From NCBI GenBank assembly GCA_022606425.2, contig JAHDVF020001365.1, forward strand, positions 434,001 through 498,000: 64,000 nt of DNA, in the 5' to 3' direction. The stretch is from Lepidostoma basale. Lineage: Eukaryota; Arthropoda; Insecta; Trichoptera; Lepidostomatidae. Positions 10,255 through 20,425 of this stretch are shown in pieces. Within the stretch, counting starts at the first letter, position 1. Each line of letters starts with the position of its first letter. The notes below the pieces were generated by a model, which ran no database searches, had not been told where the DNA came from, and was given only the letters and a program-made list of their open reading frames with translations. Position numbers and translations under genes: made by a program.

Positions 10255-10766
10255 AAATTCAATGTACCCACCCGGAATCTAAGGCAAATTAAACTTTTTC
10301 ACGAAAATCTCCATAAAACAAACTACGGATATAATGCACCTATACCTAGAATGACTAGACTTGTAAACTGTTGTCAAGACTTCGATTTTTTTGGATTAAA
10401 TCTAAATTCTTTTTTGTCTAAACTTAAAAAATATCGACCTCCATCAAACCCTTAAATTGTCTAAACCAGATGCAGCTTTTACTATTTGTTTGTCACTGAG
10501 ACCACTTGTACCTTGTAATCCTTCCACAATATAATCAAATATGTCGTTAGCTAATTGCAGTCGTGTTCTTATTGCTCATCTCTAGTATACATATCTATTA
10601 ATCTTTCTTCTTTACTCTCTTCCAGATCATCCTCTTAACTTGTCCTAGGCTAATTGTTTACTGTTACTGTTTTAAAATGTTCCTAGATTTAAGTAACTTA
10701 TCTGTATTATGAATAATGTATTGGAATTAATTCCGTCAACAACAAAATAAATAAATAAATAAATAC
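10255..10766 (+). pseudogene. Jockey-like LINE C-terminus with TAAA tail
   Basis: The open segment encodes NLRQIKLFHENLHKTNYGYN...RMTRLVNCCQDFDFFG, a typical jockey-type ending. It is followed by ~300 bp of 3' UTR and an AATAAATAAATAAATAAAT tail at 10745-10764. It is 5'-truncated with no polymerase core. Confidence 0.75.
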
Positions 10767-10767
10767 G

Positions 10768-11227
10768 AAGAGAAGACTAATATAAAAACGCATTTAAAAT
10801 TCGATACAATAATTCAAATTTAAAAATTAACCTGAGCAATTTGTTATAAGCACTACAGTATTTTTTTATCAGTAAGAACTAATAAATAATAATAAAACAT
10901 GATGTAAATATAAACATAAATTAAAAATATTTATAAAAAACATACATTTGAAAAGACATAATTAAAACAGAAATTAATAAATGATTAATTTGAATTTGAT
11001 TGGGAATGTGAACTTAGGAGATTAAATGTAGACAAAGTATTTAAGGAGAAAGGATTAAAAGGAGTTTAGATTTTATTATATTATTACACCTGAAAATGGT
11101 GGTATCCTCCGAAACATTTGGTGTTTTTTTAATATTTCCTTAATATTTTGTGGATTAAACAAAGTATTATTAAATTTTCTAAGTATAATAATAATAAATT
11201 CGTCATTATGAAATTCCACAGTATAAA
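10768..11227 (+). mobile_element. H3 hammerhead element, right part
   Basis: It shares the body (AACGCATTTAAAATTCGATAC, AATTAACCTGAGCAATTTGT) with elements at 42.9 and 57.95 kb, and ends with an inverted terminal copy carrying the ribozyme motif. The left terminal copy is absent. The end near TTCGTCATTATGAAATTCC matches 58.9 kb. Confidence 0.7.
11086..11125 (+). ncRNA. Degenerate hammerhead motif (H3)
   Basis: ACAC, CUGAAAA, stem II GGUGG/CCUCC, GAAA, CAUUUG, GUGU. Stem I (ACAC/GUGU) is kept, but the core G and the cleavage triplet are changed relative to the H3 copies at 42.85 and 57.9 kb. Probably dead. Confidence 0.5.
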
Positions 11228-11595
11228 CTAAAATTAAAATTCAAAAATTGTCGGAGGGCTAACTAAAAAATGTTTCATCACGTATCATAGGTCTGAAAGG
11301 GATGGAATCAAATACTCGTGATTCGGCAGATTCATCCTATGTAGAAAAACATGAAGCCCGGCCAAACACGGTAAGAGCAATCTCATAGATGGGACTACAG
11401 AGTTATGTACAGCGGCGGGCGCTAAAGCTCTCTCTTTCCGGAGGCAGGGTGTACGGGGGTGACTGTTTATCGGAAGGGGTGAAGCGGACAAGGGTGCTTA
11501 CATGTTCACACTCTTTGTTTTCCAAAATAGGGTCACCGTGTCAGCGCGAATCACATTTTTTTATTCATAACCATTTTTTTTAAATAAAACACATA
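11228..11595. other. No gene recognised; GC-richer patch
   Basis: Bases 11390-11520 are less AT-rich than the surroundings, with short open frames on both strands, but there is no recognisable domain, splice pattern or repeat match. Confidence 0.3.
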
Positions 11596-11800
11596 CAATC
11601 TCTTCTTCTTCTTCTTCTTATTCTGCTTTTATGTAGATTTTGCGATCTGACAAGATATGAAATGTGCCCTATGATAGAGACGTCAGGCTTTCTTTCCATC
11701 ACTTTGATGGTCGTCCTGGTGGTCGATGGCCCTATGGAGTCTGGTGCATCACGATCTTGGGAATCCTCGCTGGGTCTACTGGCCTACTCCATCTCCAACT
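11596..11800 (-). repeat. Probable LINE 3' fragment with GAA tail
   Basis: CTTCTTCTTCTTCTTATT on the plus strand is the reverse of a GAA tail like those of L-D, L-E and L-J. It is followed by a block reading (minus) as broken LINE C-terminal sequence. No clear protein motif. Confidence 0.4.
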
Positions 11801-12290
11801 AACTAACTAACTAACCATCACGTAGTCTCCCCAAAGGCGTAGGTAGAATGAATGGACTGCCACACTTTTCTTTCCTGACACATTTCTCTCGCTTCCTCAA
11901 CATTCGCATCGATTTCTCTGACTCCTCACATGGCCGACATTAAATATTTGATTGATTTGATCGTGCCACGTTTTCCTCGGTCTTCTATTTCTGGTTCCAT
12001 TCACATCGTTAGCATATACTTTTTTACCATTCATTCTTCATTCATTCTTTCCATATGTCCAAACCATCTTAATGATCCTTTCATTATGTTCATAACACCA
12101 TCATTTCGCACCGCATTCACTTCTAATATTTTCATTCGACACTCTATGATACACAGAGAATCAACACATTCGTCTAAGAGATCTCATTTCTACTGCAATT
12201 ATTATATTTTCATCCTTATTTTGCCAGTTCCATGCTTCGCTTCCATACATAAGGGTTAGTACGAGAACACCATTGTGCACTGCCATCCAT
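11801..12290 (-). mobile_element. L-A LINE 3' part
   Basis: Reverse copy with TTAG tail (AACTAACTAACTAACC), hairpin and decayed RT C-terminal coding sequence up to the ...MAVHNGVL-type segment at 12290. Several small indels keep it from being open. Confidence 0.8.
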
Positions 12291-12352
12291 CTCATCTCAC
12301 TATGTCATTTTGCAGGATCAGACTATAGAGTAATATCGATATTTAATATTTG

Positions 12353-12512
12353 ATCGAAAAGGTATTATGAACAAAATTATGAAAGAATCGCTGCGTTGGT
12401 TCGGACATATGGAGCGCATGGCCGACATTCAATTTTTGATTTATTTTATCGTGTCACGTTTTCCACGGTGGTCTTCTATTTCTGGTCCCATTTACATCGT
12501 AAACATATTATA
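12353..12512. repeat. Head-to-head L-C / L-A chimera
   Basis: Bases 12353-12420 are plus-strand L-C (MNKIMKESLRWFGHMERM). They switch without spacer to minus-strand L-A (12421-12512). The junction marks either an inversion or an insertion. Confidence 0.6.
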
Positions 12513-12514
12513 AC

Positions 12515-12775
12515 ATGTTTATACAGGTAACATAATAAATATTTGACGTTGATATGTTTTGTGTGATTTTGGGTAACAGCGTGTGATTTCTCCTTTTCGA
12601 CCGACGGCGACGTTTCGGAGATCGTTGCAGTCTCAATCTTCAGGGTAATCAACCATCTCTGCAACAATCTCTGAAACATCGGACGACAGCAATTACATGT
12701 TGTTACCCAAAATAAAATAAAACATATTGCTGCCAACTGTGAAAATCTACGCAATTATTTGGCGTTGAATATAAT
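12515..12775 (-). mobile_element. H8 hammerhead foldback element
   Basis: Inverted-repeat element: TTTTGGGTAACA near 12568 is mirrored by TGTTACCCAAAAT near 12700, and two copies of the CTGCAACGATCTC region face each other. It ends with the ATTGCTGCCAACTGTGAAAA segment that also bounds the H8 copy at 51.84 kb. Confidence 0.65.
12598..12650 (-). ncRNA. Hammerhead-like motif (H8)
   Basis: The minus strand has CUGAAGA, stem II GAGA/UCUC with a CUGCAACGA loop, GAAA, CG, UC. Stem I is weak because of an inserted CGCC next to the cleavage site. The better copy is at 52155-52203. Confidence 0.45.
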
Positions 12776-13274
12776 CTCATTATGCTATAAAAAATATTAG
12801 GTTAATATTCTACGAATAATTTCACCCTATTCATATATGAAAACTTCCAAAACAACAAAACTAATAATAGTTATTATCATTTAGTGTAATGGACTAAGAG
12901 AACAAATCAATCATCTGCATTTGTGTTCAGGAAACGAAGCATTGCTGATTGTCAAACAAGTAAACAAGTTAAATCGTAAACGTACCTAATTTTCTCTTTC
13001 TATCAATCCATTCATGCATTTCTCTATTTTCTTTCCACATCAGATTAAAGTGATTGAGTAGACGTTTAGACAGACGAAGAATGAAAGTAAGGGAAGGCAG
13101 GGGGCGGAGGATGATTAATGGTAAGGAAAAAATCTCTTTGAGAATTTTGTATGAACGTGGCAAATTCTATCAGATTGGTTTTGTAGGTAATTTCAGAATA
13201 TTATCTATATACTAGTATATTGAAAGCTATTTAATCAAGTAATCGTTTGAAAATTAATAAAACGTATTATAAAA
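12776..13274. other. No feature recognised
   Basis: AT-rich spacer. A short open frame (13163-12969, minus) has no recognisable features. Confidence 0.35.
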
Positions 13275-13799
13275 CTAACTAACTAACTAACCATCACGCC
13301 ATTTCCCCGGAGGGGTAGGCAGAGAGGATGGATCGCTACACTTGCCTGTCCTGGCATACCTCTCGGGCTTCCTCTACATTCATACATCGTACCATGCACG
13401 CACGTCGATTGTTCCGACTTCGAATGTGGCCGCCTTTTAGTAATTGATTAATTTGGTCATGCCATGTTTTCCTCGGTCGTCCTCGGCTTCTTTTCCCACT
13501 CACGCTGCTTGTGTACAACTTTTTAACCATTCTACTCTCATCCATTCGTTCCATATGTCCGAACCATCTCAAGGATCCTTTTTAATTTTATTCATGATGC
13601 AGTAATCTGCCTTACATTTCTTTCTTATTTCATCGTTCGGTATTCTATCATACAACGTTTTCCCGCACATTCTTCTTAGTGGTCTCATTTCTATGGCGTT
13701 TATCCTGCTTTCATCCTTCTTTTGCCAGCTCCAAGCTTCACTTCCATACATGAGGGTTGGCACTATAATACCTACAAACGTATTATAATACCTACACAT
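13275..13799 (-). pseudogene. L-B LINE 3' part, one frameshift
   Basis: Two overlapping minus-strand frames (13799-13569 and 13572-13336) together cover the RT C-terminal tail: PTLMYGSEAWSWQKKDESRIN, LRRMCGKTLYDRIPNDEIRKKC, then RWFGHMERMDESRMVKKLY and GRPRKTWHDQINQLL...RRACMVRCMNVEEAREVCQDR. A small deletion near 13570 separates them. The TTAG tail lies at 13276-13294. The 5' part is lost. Confidence 0.85.
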
Positions 13800-13924
13800 A
13801 ACTAATTAAACATTATTCTGTATTCCAAAAGGGTAAGCAGAGTGTATAGAGCACCACGCTGTTCTATCGTGACCTACCTATTGATATTTTACTATATACG
13901 TACCGCGATATTCAACATTTAATA

Positions 13925-14304
13925 ACTTTTGAAGTTCTTGCGAGAGTTGGATTGTATTAGGTGCCTAATTAGAGTTATTTAATATAATGGTGGATACGTG
14001 TAATATGAATTATATGAACACAAAGTCCGGATCATCCAGCCTACAACATGTGCACCATCTAAAATAAGATTATGTTTTGTTATTTTATTTTATGTCAGTG
14101 TATTTTATTTATTTATTTTGTGGACGTTGGACGATCGAAGTGTGCGCGGGAGATGCCTATTGGTGGCGATGAGGTTCGCAACCCATCAAACCGCGTCTCC
14201 CGCGGGGGCGAAAAGAGAAGGATGGAGTACCGCAACGGTTAAAATGTGGCAGTCCATACTTTCTGCCTACCCCTTGGGGGGTTGATGGTTAATTAGTTAG
14301 TTAG
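13925..14304 (+). mobile_element. S retroposon, 5'-truncated
   Basis: It starts in the TTGAAGTTCTTGCGAGAGTT region, keeps one GTGGATACGTG unit, the long hairpin (14144-14205) and the LINE-like 3' end. The 3' hairpin is damaged (CCCCTTGGGGGG) before TTAGTTAG. Confidence 0.8.
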
Positions 14305-14499
14305 ATATTCACGATCCTCGTTTATTCTGTCTCTGGGCGCCTTTCAGCAGTTAATTAATTTATCAATGCGATGTTTTTCTCTTCTGTTCTCGACTTTTTT
14401 TATATTCACACTATTTATTTAACACTTAAATACGATTCGTTTCAATTGTCTTAACACTCAAAACCAACTTTGACACCCTTTTCTATTACATTTACTTAA

Positions 14500-14690
14500 T
14501 TATTGTTTCTTGAGCGATGATGTAAAACTTCACATTAAATAATTAATGCAAATAAAAACTTCTGTTTTCTAGAAGTTTTATTAATCTTTAAGGGTACGAG
14601 ATGTTTCGCCTCACTAAAGCGTTATCAAATGTTTGATTATGACTTTGGAAAGCGAAACCAGTCATTTTACAAAATATAATAAAACAACTT
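14500..14690 (+). mobile_element. Foldback element with GAAAC-type arms
   Basis: It shares TTGTTTCTTGAGCGATGATG, TTCTAGAAGTTTTATTA and GTTTCGCC...TTATCAAATG with elements at 17.9 and 54.0 kb. The reverse arm near 14655 is AAGCGAAACCAGTCATT. It has the GAAAC half of a hammerhead, but the other half reads UUGAUAA rather than CUGAUGA. Confidence 0.5.
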
Positions 14691-14784
14691 TCCTTCTATA
14701 TTCACCATTATTTTGTGTTGCGGATACATGTTTAAATCTTTTTTCTTTCTTTGTGACAACACTTTATTTTTTACAAAAAATAAA

Positions 14785-14835
14785 TTAAATTACAAACATG
14801 TTTCGGGACACAGAAGTCCTTCATCAGTGTAATTA
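14785..14835 (-). ncRNA. Hammerhead ribozyme, canonical core (H1)
   Basis: The minus strand reads stem I AAUUACA, CUGAUGA, stem II GGAC/GUCC with a UUCUGU loop, GAAA, self-complementary CAUG, UU, and stem I closing strand UGUAAUU. All core bases are present, and stem I has seven pairs (AAUUACA/UGUAAUU). This is a type I layout with very short stem III, as in Penelope-like elements and retrozymes. Cleavage would fall after CAUGUU. Confidence 0.8.
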
Positions 14836-14929
14836 AGAATACGCAAATATTTAAACAAATTTTATCATGAATGTGGTCAGTTTTGACAGATGTTAAAAGA
14901 TGATGTGTTTTCTGGCATCCTCCTAATGA

Positions 14930-15128
14930 TAATCATGGACAAAATAGAGGGACGTCGAGAATTGGTAGAAGGCATTTGACCTTGCTGCGAAATACGAGTA
15001 TAAGAGTGGAAAGTTTAGATAAGAATTGAGAACCTGTTCCAAGTAGCACGGGACAGAGATGCTTTCGCTGCAGTGATCGCCAACGTTGGGGAAAACTGAC
15101 ACGGCACCACAAGAAGAAGAAAAAATAA
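14930..15128 (+). pseudogene. L-J LINE C-terminus with GAA tail
   Basis: It encodes QVARDRDAFAAVIANVGEN then a stop, followed by CACGGCACCACAAGAAGAAG. This is a common ending of RTE-like LINEs. Upstream codons (MDKIEGRRELVEG) are interrupted by stops. Confidence 0.75.
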
Positions 15129-15129
15129 A

Positions 15130-15320
15130 TTATGAACTACAACACTTTTATTAAAAAAATAAAATTTTATAGACATGTTTCGGACAAACAGTCCTTCTTC
15201 TGACAAACTATCATAACAACACAAAGTATGGCGTATATAGAAGAAATTTTATAATATTTTAAATATCTTTATGAGAACACTGAGGAAAGACTGGGTTGTC
15301 CGAAACATATCTGATATTTA
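15130..15320. mobile_element. H5 element pieces with decayed hammerheads
   Basis: The minus strand at 15165-15215 has CAGAAGA, GGAC/GUCC, GAAA, CAUG, UC. The plus strand at 15272-15312 has CUGAGGA, GAC...GUC, GAAA, CAUAUC. The two face each other across ~60 bp, as in other foldback members. Stem I does not pair in either, so both are probably inactive. Confidence 0.55.
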
Positions 15321-15927
15321 ATTAACTTTTTTAAAGTAAGTGTTCTATACAAGGTATATTAAAAAAAAAAGAAAAATGAGTAGGGTCAAAGCACCAATAA
15401 ATGACCGTTTAAGGTTCAGCTTGTACTGAAATCCACATTAAAGGCATTAATTTCATTATTTCAGTGTACAAAATAAAAGAAAACAATAAAAAACACATTG
15501 ACTTCTCTAAATCTAACTTTTTTATTGAAATATGAGTATTACTATTAAAATTAATATTTCTCTTAAAAAAATAGCACAATCACCAGTAATTGACCACTTC
15601 AGGTTATATTGATACGATACATAGATTTTGTTACATTGTCACATTATGAAACACCCTAACATATAAAAAATATGTAAATATTCAAAGAATTGCATAAGAA
15701 ATAACATTAAAAAAAACACTCCACACCCTTATAAAAAACTAGTAACAATCTCAGAACAACAACGGGAAGACGCACTTTTACCGTTTGACAAGGCACAGTT
15801 CAAAACTGGTAGTTATGTTTCTTACCAACAGTTGTCTCTGCCTACCTCTTTTGTCATAGTTTCTTGGGATTAAAGTTTTTTGACTGGACACATAGAGCAA
15901 TTCTTATTATATTTTGTTTTATATTAG

Positions 15928-16053
15928 TCATAACTCAACCCAACCAATGACAGGTCATAAGTCCTGTAAGCGCCTCGGCCATCACCTTCTGTTCCCAGAA
16001 AACAATTTACATCTTCGTCTCTATTGAGATACAATTAATCCTTGTAAAATAAA
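15928..16053 (+). repeat. R repeat, 3' part
   Basis: It is practically identical to 16391-16516, covering AACCCAACCAATGACAGGTC to GATACAATTAATCCTTG, and is followed in the same orientation by the 5' end of a full R copy. The result is an R-R head-to-tail dimer. Confidence 0.7.
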
Positions 16054-16520
16054 AATAATTTATCCGCAATGGGTGAAATCCAGTATTTGTCTACAAGAAT
16101 TTGTATACATTCAAAATGTTGTTGTATAAATATAACTGGTACATGCAGGCAAAAAATTGGAGAGACATCTCCAGGCGAAATCTAGTACTGTATGATTTGC
16201 ATAGACTTTCACAGTACATTAATAAAGGTTTTCTGCTTAATGCTTTCTAATCTTAATGTATATGACGCTAGTGTAGAGTGAACATAAAAATGTGAAAATA
16301 GGTGTAGAAACCTACCATATATACAAGTTCCAAAAAGTTTGTCAGACGTGGTGGTCATAACGGCGGAATGGGGAATGTTGTTAAACGTGAAGTGATCACT
16401 CAACCCAACCAATGACAGGTCATAAGTCCTGTAAGCGCCTCGGCCATCACCTTCTGTTCCCAGAAAACAATTTGCATCTTCGTCTCTATTGAGATACAAT
16501 TAATCCTTGTAAAATATTTT
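16054..16520 (+). repeat. R repeat, full-length copy
   Basis: It runs from TTATCCGCAATGGGTGAAAT through TCTGCTTAATGCTTTC to GAGATACAATTAATCC. The complement contains TGGCCGAGGCG, which fits a tRNA A box, but no convincing B box, so a tRNA-SINE origin is only a guess. Confidence 0.7.
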
Positions 16521-16589
16521 GTTTTATTAACCAACGGTCATTTACTGTAGGGCGGTCAAATACTGGTGCTTCGACCCTATCTACTTGGT

Positions 16590-16950
16590 GAAAATTTAGT
16601 AAAAATTTTGTAATTTAGTAATTTAGAAATTTACTAAGAAATTCAATCCTAATCACCCCTTAATATAAAAATATACCCTTTTCTAGAACATTACATTATG
16701 CAACCGGATTTAAATGTCCACTTTTGTGTCGCCTAATATACGTTTTATTGTGTTTTAGGATAATCTTGGATGTTTGTGGTTTTCGCACGGCTTAGTCCAG
16801 GAAACGCAATCTCGCTAAGAGCGAATCCATCGCTAATATCGTTAGGAGAAAAGGGTGCCTCGTGACATCTTTATGTAAGCACCCCCTCGTAATTTAAAAC
16901 TGTATCATCAATCTTTCACTTTAAGCAACAAGACGATTTCATATTTGAAC
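16590..16950. other. No feature recognised
   Basis: Spacer between the TIR element and the L-A copy; no supported frame or repeat. Confidence 0.35.
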
Positions 16951-17655
16951 TAACTAACTAACTAACTAACTAACCATCACGCCTTCTCCCCGAAGGGGTA
17001 GGCAGAAAGAATAGACTGCCACACTTTTCTTTCCTGATTTATTTCTCTCGCTTCCTCAACATGCGTACATCGTGTCAGGCACGCGCGTCGATTTCTCTGA
17101 CTCCCCCATGGCCGACATTCAATATTTGATTTATTAGATCGTGCCACGTTTTCCTCGGTCTTCCTCTATTTCTGGTTCCATTTACATCGTTAACATATAA
17201 TTTTTTTACCATTCTTTCTTCATTCATTCTTTCCATATGTCCAAACCATTTTAATGATCCTTTCATTATTTTGTTCATGACACCATCATTCACACCGCAT
17301 TCACTTCTTATATTTTCATTCGACACTCTATCATACACAGAGTATCCACACATTCGTCTAAGAGATCTCATTTCTACTGAATTTATTCTACTTTCATCCT
17401 TCTTTTGCCAGTTCCATGCTTCGCTTCCATACATAAGGGTCGGTAGAAGAACACCATTGTGCACTACCATTCTTGCTTTTTTGGATAGGTTTTTGTTTGC
17501 GATGACAACTTTAAGTACACCATTCACTTTGTTGCCTGCCCGAACCCTTCTTTCAATATACCTCTCCACTCGCCCATCTCTTGTAAACATACTACCTAAA
17601 TTCACGAACTCAACTACTTGCTCCAAATTTTCACCATTCACGCTAATATTTCAAC
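16951..17655 (-). pseudogene. L-A LINE 3' part with longest surviving frame
   Basis: The minus frame 17641-17075 (188 aa) is the least damaged L-A reverse-transcriptase C-terminus: EQVVEFVNLGSMFTRDGR (YLGS-type motif), ERRVRAGNKVNGVLK, GVLLPTLMYGSEAWNWQKKD, MRSLRRMCGYSVYDRVSNENI, KWFGHMERMNEERMVKKLYV and RGRPRKTWHDLINQIL. The polymerase catalytic motifs lie upstream and are missing. The 3' hairpin and TTAG tail are at 16951-17000. A small deletion near 17103 ends the frame early. Confidence 0.88.
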
Positions 17656-17669
17656 TATAATCTTATATA

Positions 17670-18170
17670 CGTATACACCTTCGTGATAAAGTGGCAAGAG
17701 CTACGACCGCAAAGTACTGCTAAGGTCGCAGGTTCGATTCACAGCTATGGCAGTGTGATTATCATACTGTCTTTGGTCTGGTGTAGAATTCACGTGATAA
17801 TATAAAGGGTACAGAATACCTTCCTATCACATGTCACGATCTCAATATAATAGCTTAAAATAAATTGTGTACATAATTAATACGAATGAAAACGTCAGTT
17901 TCCTAGAAGTTTTATTACATTTTATTTTATGCGAATGACGTGTTTCGCCCTTTTAAGGAATTATCAAATGCCTAAGAAGGGCGAAACATGTCATTCGTAT
18001 ATAATATAATATAACTTCTAGAAAACTGACATTTAAATTCTTGTTAATTATTTAACTAACTATACTAATCTTACTAATTATTTAATATGGAGTTTTACAT
18101 CATTGTTCAATAAACAATAAATAAATTGTAAACTATTGAGTTCAAACGACCTGTTGTTTACAAAGAAATC
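17670..18170 (+). repeat. SINE1 split by a foldback insertion
   Basis: The SINE1 head and body (B box GGTTCGATTCAC) occupy 17670-17872. The SINE1 3' end (GAGTTCAAACGACCTGTTGT) resumes at 18119. The split site is duplicated: AAATAAATTGTGTAC at 17858-17872 and AAATAAATTGTAAAC at 18119-18133. Confidence 0.75.
17873..18118. mobile_element. Foldback retroposon with paired GAAAC arms
   Basis: Inverted arms (GTCAGTTTTCTAGAAGTT... and AACTTCTAGAAAACTGAC) each carry the GCGAAACACGUC / GCGAAACAUGUC half of a hammerhead. The expected CUGANGA is replaced by UUGAUAA in the left arm. It is flanked by a 15-bp duplication of SINE1 sequence, which points to target-primed reverse transcription. Confidence 0.65.
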
Positions 18171-18189
18171 CATATTACGTATACAATAT

Positions 18190-18318
18190 TATAAGAAAAT
18201 GTTAATGAAGACTGGTGACCAGTCTGTCGATGCCAGTGAGCCTGGCAAAACCGGTCACTGTCGAAGTAAAGACAAAAGTGAAAGTAATAAAAAAACATCG
18301 TTGTATTTATGTAATATA
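18190..18318 (+). mobile_element. H4 hammerhead-like retroposon fragment
   Basis: It has the variant core at 18218-18264 (CUGUCGA, GCCAG/CUGGC, then AAAA in place of GAAA, CCGG, UC, with CAGU/ACUG as stem I) and the terminal AAAAACATCGTTGTATTT. The GAAA change should abolish any activity. Confidence 0.65.
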
Positions 18319-18639
18319 ATATTATTTTATCATTTAGTTAAGCTTGGTTTCAATAATCGCCCACGTGCCGCCTCTGTAAACAAATCCGTACTAAATCTTT
18401 TACGTAACAAAATAAAGGCAACTCATTATTAATTCTTAAATAAATAATACGAAAAGTTCACCGTGCCTTTTAACCTTTTACCCCCAAACGCTAATTAATG
18501 GATTTGCTTCGAAGAACAGGATAAAACATCCTTCCCTGAACCTATTCCACACTGAAAATTTGTATGAAACATATTTTGAAGCTGTTTATTATTTTCTTTT
18601 TAAATTAAAAATAATTTATATGACCTCACAATGGAGTTT

Positions 18640-19395
18640 AAGTAACAAGACTGATGTATGGAATTGAAGCATGGAATTGGCATAAGAAGGCTGAGAGCAA
18701 AATGAATGCGGTAGAGATGAAATCCCTTAGATGTATGTTTTTTTTTCTTTTTTTTTTCTTGTATACAACAGGTCGTTTGAACCCAATTACTGTATACAAT
18801 TTATTTTAGCTATTATATTGATTCTTATGACATGTGATAGGTAGCCAATCTATCGCCATTTTATTGTCACGAGAGTTCTAAACCATACCAAAGACAGTGT
18901 GACAACCACACTGCCATCGCCGGGAATCGAACCCGGGACCTTCGGTATGGAAGTCACAGCTCTTTCCACTCTACCAACAAGGTCGACATGAACGGTGTAC
19001 AATGGTGTACGACGGTATACGACATGAGGTAAAACGATGTACGACATAATTTCAAATGCTGATATAAGGAAGGGATGTAGAGCAGAAGAAAGTATTATGA
19101 ACAATATTATGAAAGGATCACTGCGTTGGTTTGGATATATAAAACGCATGGAAAAATAAATAATGGTTAAGAAAGTATACGTTAACGTAAATCATGGGAG
19201 ACTGAGGAAAACTAGGCATGACCAAATAAATCAAGATTTGAAGGTCGGCCATGCTAGAAGTCGGAAGAATCGACATGCGTATATGACTCGCTGTATGAAT
19301 GCGGAGAAAGCTAGAGATGTGTGTCAGGATCGAAAGTGTGACGGTTTATTCTCTCTGCCTATCACTCCGGGGAAATGGCAGGTTTGTTGTTGATG
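18640..19395 (+). mobile_element. L-C LINE interrupted by SINE1
   Basis: Plus-strand L-C: 18650-18735 (GIEAWNWHKKAESKMNAVEMKSLRCM) and 18990-19395 (ISNADIRKGCRAEESIMNNIMKGSLRWFGY through RLRKTRHDQINQDLKVGHARSRKNRHAYMTRCMN). The 3' tail is short (GTTTGTTGTTG). The intervening 18740-18990 is SINE1 in reverse. Confidence 0.8.
18740..18990 (-). repeat. SINE1, well-preserved reverse copy
   Basis: The minus strand has a tRNA-like head with A box region (TAGAGTGGAAAGAGC), B box GGTTCGATTCCCGG, GGCAGTGTGGTTGTCACACT, then the SINE1 body and a TTGTATACAAGAAAAAAA end. It sits inside L-C and is younger than it. Confidence 0.82.
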
Positions 19396-19629
19396 TATGA
19401 ATGACCAAGTGACTCAAATACTAATCAGAGCTATTTCAGAATTCAATAGGTACATATAATTAACGAACGAATTAGCCATTTATACAATTTCCACGTAAGA
19501 AAAGGTAGAGAGAACGGAACTTTATATTCATACATCGTAACTCGTAATGTCGTCAATTATTCTAACTGAGGATTTTACGTAATTACCAAATTTGGTCATT
19601 CCGTGCTTTTTTCTTAATTTCTTTTTTTT

Positions 19630-19795
19630 TTTTTTAGAAAAGACTAACACCAAAGATTGAAATCAATGATATTAGAATTTATTTTACAATCTTCAATGTG
19701 AGCAGGAAATAGCTCATTATTATGTCCAGGCTCGAACCCATGTCCCCTTGATCAGAAGCCAAGCGTTCTATCCCCTAGACCACCACCCGATTTTT
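19630..19795 (-). repeat. SINE2, second tRNA-like SINE
   Basis: The minus strand starts GGGTGGTGGTCTAGGGGAT (A-box-like) and contains GGTTCGAGCCTGGACATA (B box), then a tail with ATTGAAGATTGTAAAATAAA. Copies lie at 42.4 and 44.9 kb. The cloverleaf is incomplete and sits in a repeat, so it is not a functional tRNA gene. Confidence 0.7.
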
Positions 19796-19931
19796 ATGAC
19801 CTCTTTGGCCTTATGTCTTTACCATATATGTAGGGTTATTTTAATTTTACTTAGAACCTATGAATTCATCTGCCATGTATTTCTGCGTTCTGTTTATATC
19901 ATACATTTAATTTAGGCAAAGTTTCATTAAT

Positions 19932-20425
19932 GACTTTTATACCGAAGTACGAGAATAAGTCAGTAAAACCGAGAATAAGTTAGAAGAATCCGGCCTGGAA
20001 GAACAAGCACATGCGTATCGACAGCAAGATCAGAATTTATAAGAAATGCTTGCAACCTATCATGACGTACGTGGGCCGACAATGTGTGAACCAAGGGTCT
20101 ACTAAGAACATCGGAGATGAAGGTCTTAAGATCAATTATTGAAAAAACTCTCCGAGATCGTGTCCGCAACGCAGACATAAGAAAAACTTGCGAAATAGAG
20201 GATATCATTCGGTGTAGTAGATCCAGAAGAAGATACTGGAGGGACCATGTAGCCAGAATGAAAGGAGATAGACTCGCATATACAGCCGCTTATGAAATCC
20301 CCTCCGGACACCCCCACCTAGAAGACCGCCTAAGAGATGGAGGGACAGCTGGATTTCATCATCTCACGAGACATGATTTCTGTATCACAGATCATCAGAT
20401 CTATTAAAAGGAGAAATTGTTCTTT
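19932..20425 (+). pseudogene. L-D LINE C-terminal part
   Basis: It encodes MKVLRSIIEKTLRDRVRNADIRKTCEIEDI...RSRRRYWRDHVARMKGDRLAYTAAYEIPSG. This is an RTE-like C-terminal tail distinct from L-A/B/C. A more complete copy is at 57120-57626, and a reverse copy hosts the hAT-like element at 34.6 kb. Confidence 0.8.

Larger units (their letters stand above)
15383..16577. mobile_element. TA-flanked TIR DNA element (unclassified)
   Basis: The left end GGGTCAAAGCACCAATAAAT mirrors the right end (ATTTACTG...TACTGGTGCTTCGACCC), with TA at 15381-15382 and 16578-16579. Length is 1195 bp. No transposase is visible, so it is non-autonomous. It contains a partial and a full R repeat (15928-16520) that inserted later or were captured. 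The TA duplication fits a Tc1/mariner-like origin, but the family is not certain. Confidence 0.6.

Noticed and set aside
16209..16499. MYLNRDED... open frames in R repeats
   Set aside because: They recur because R recurs; the frames are broken differently in each copy and have no codon-level conservation.
16951..17000. TTAG-repeat tract as telomeric repeat
   Set aside because: The TTAG repeats are short tails at the 3' ends of LINE and S copies, not arrays of TTAGG.
17271..17660. 129-codon plus-strand frame
   Set aside because: Antisense shadow of the 188-codon L-A frame; similar shadows accompany every L-A copy.
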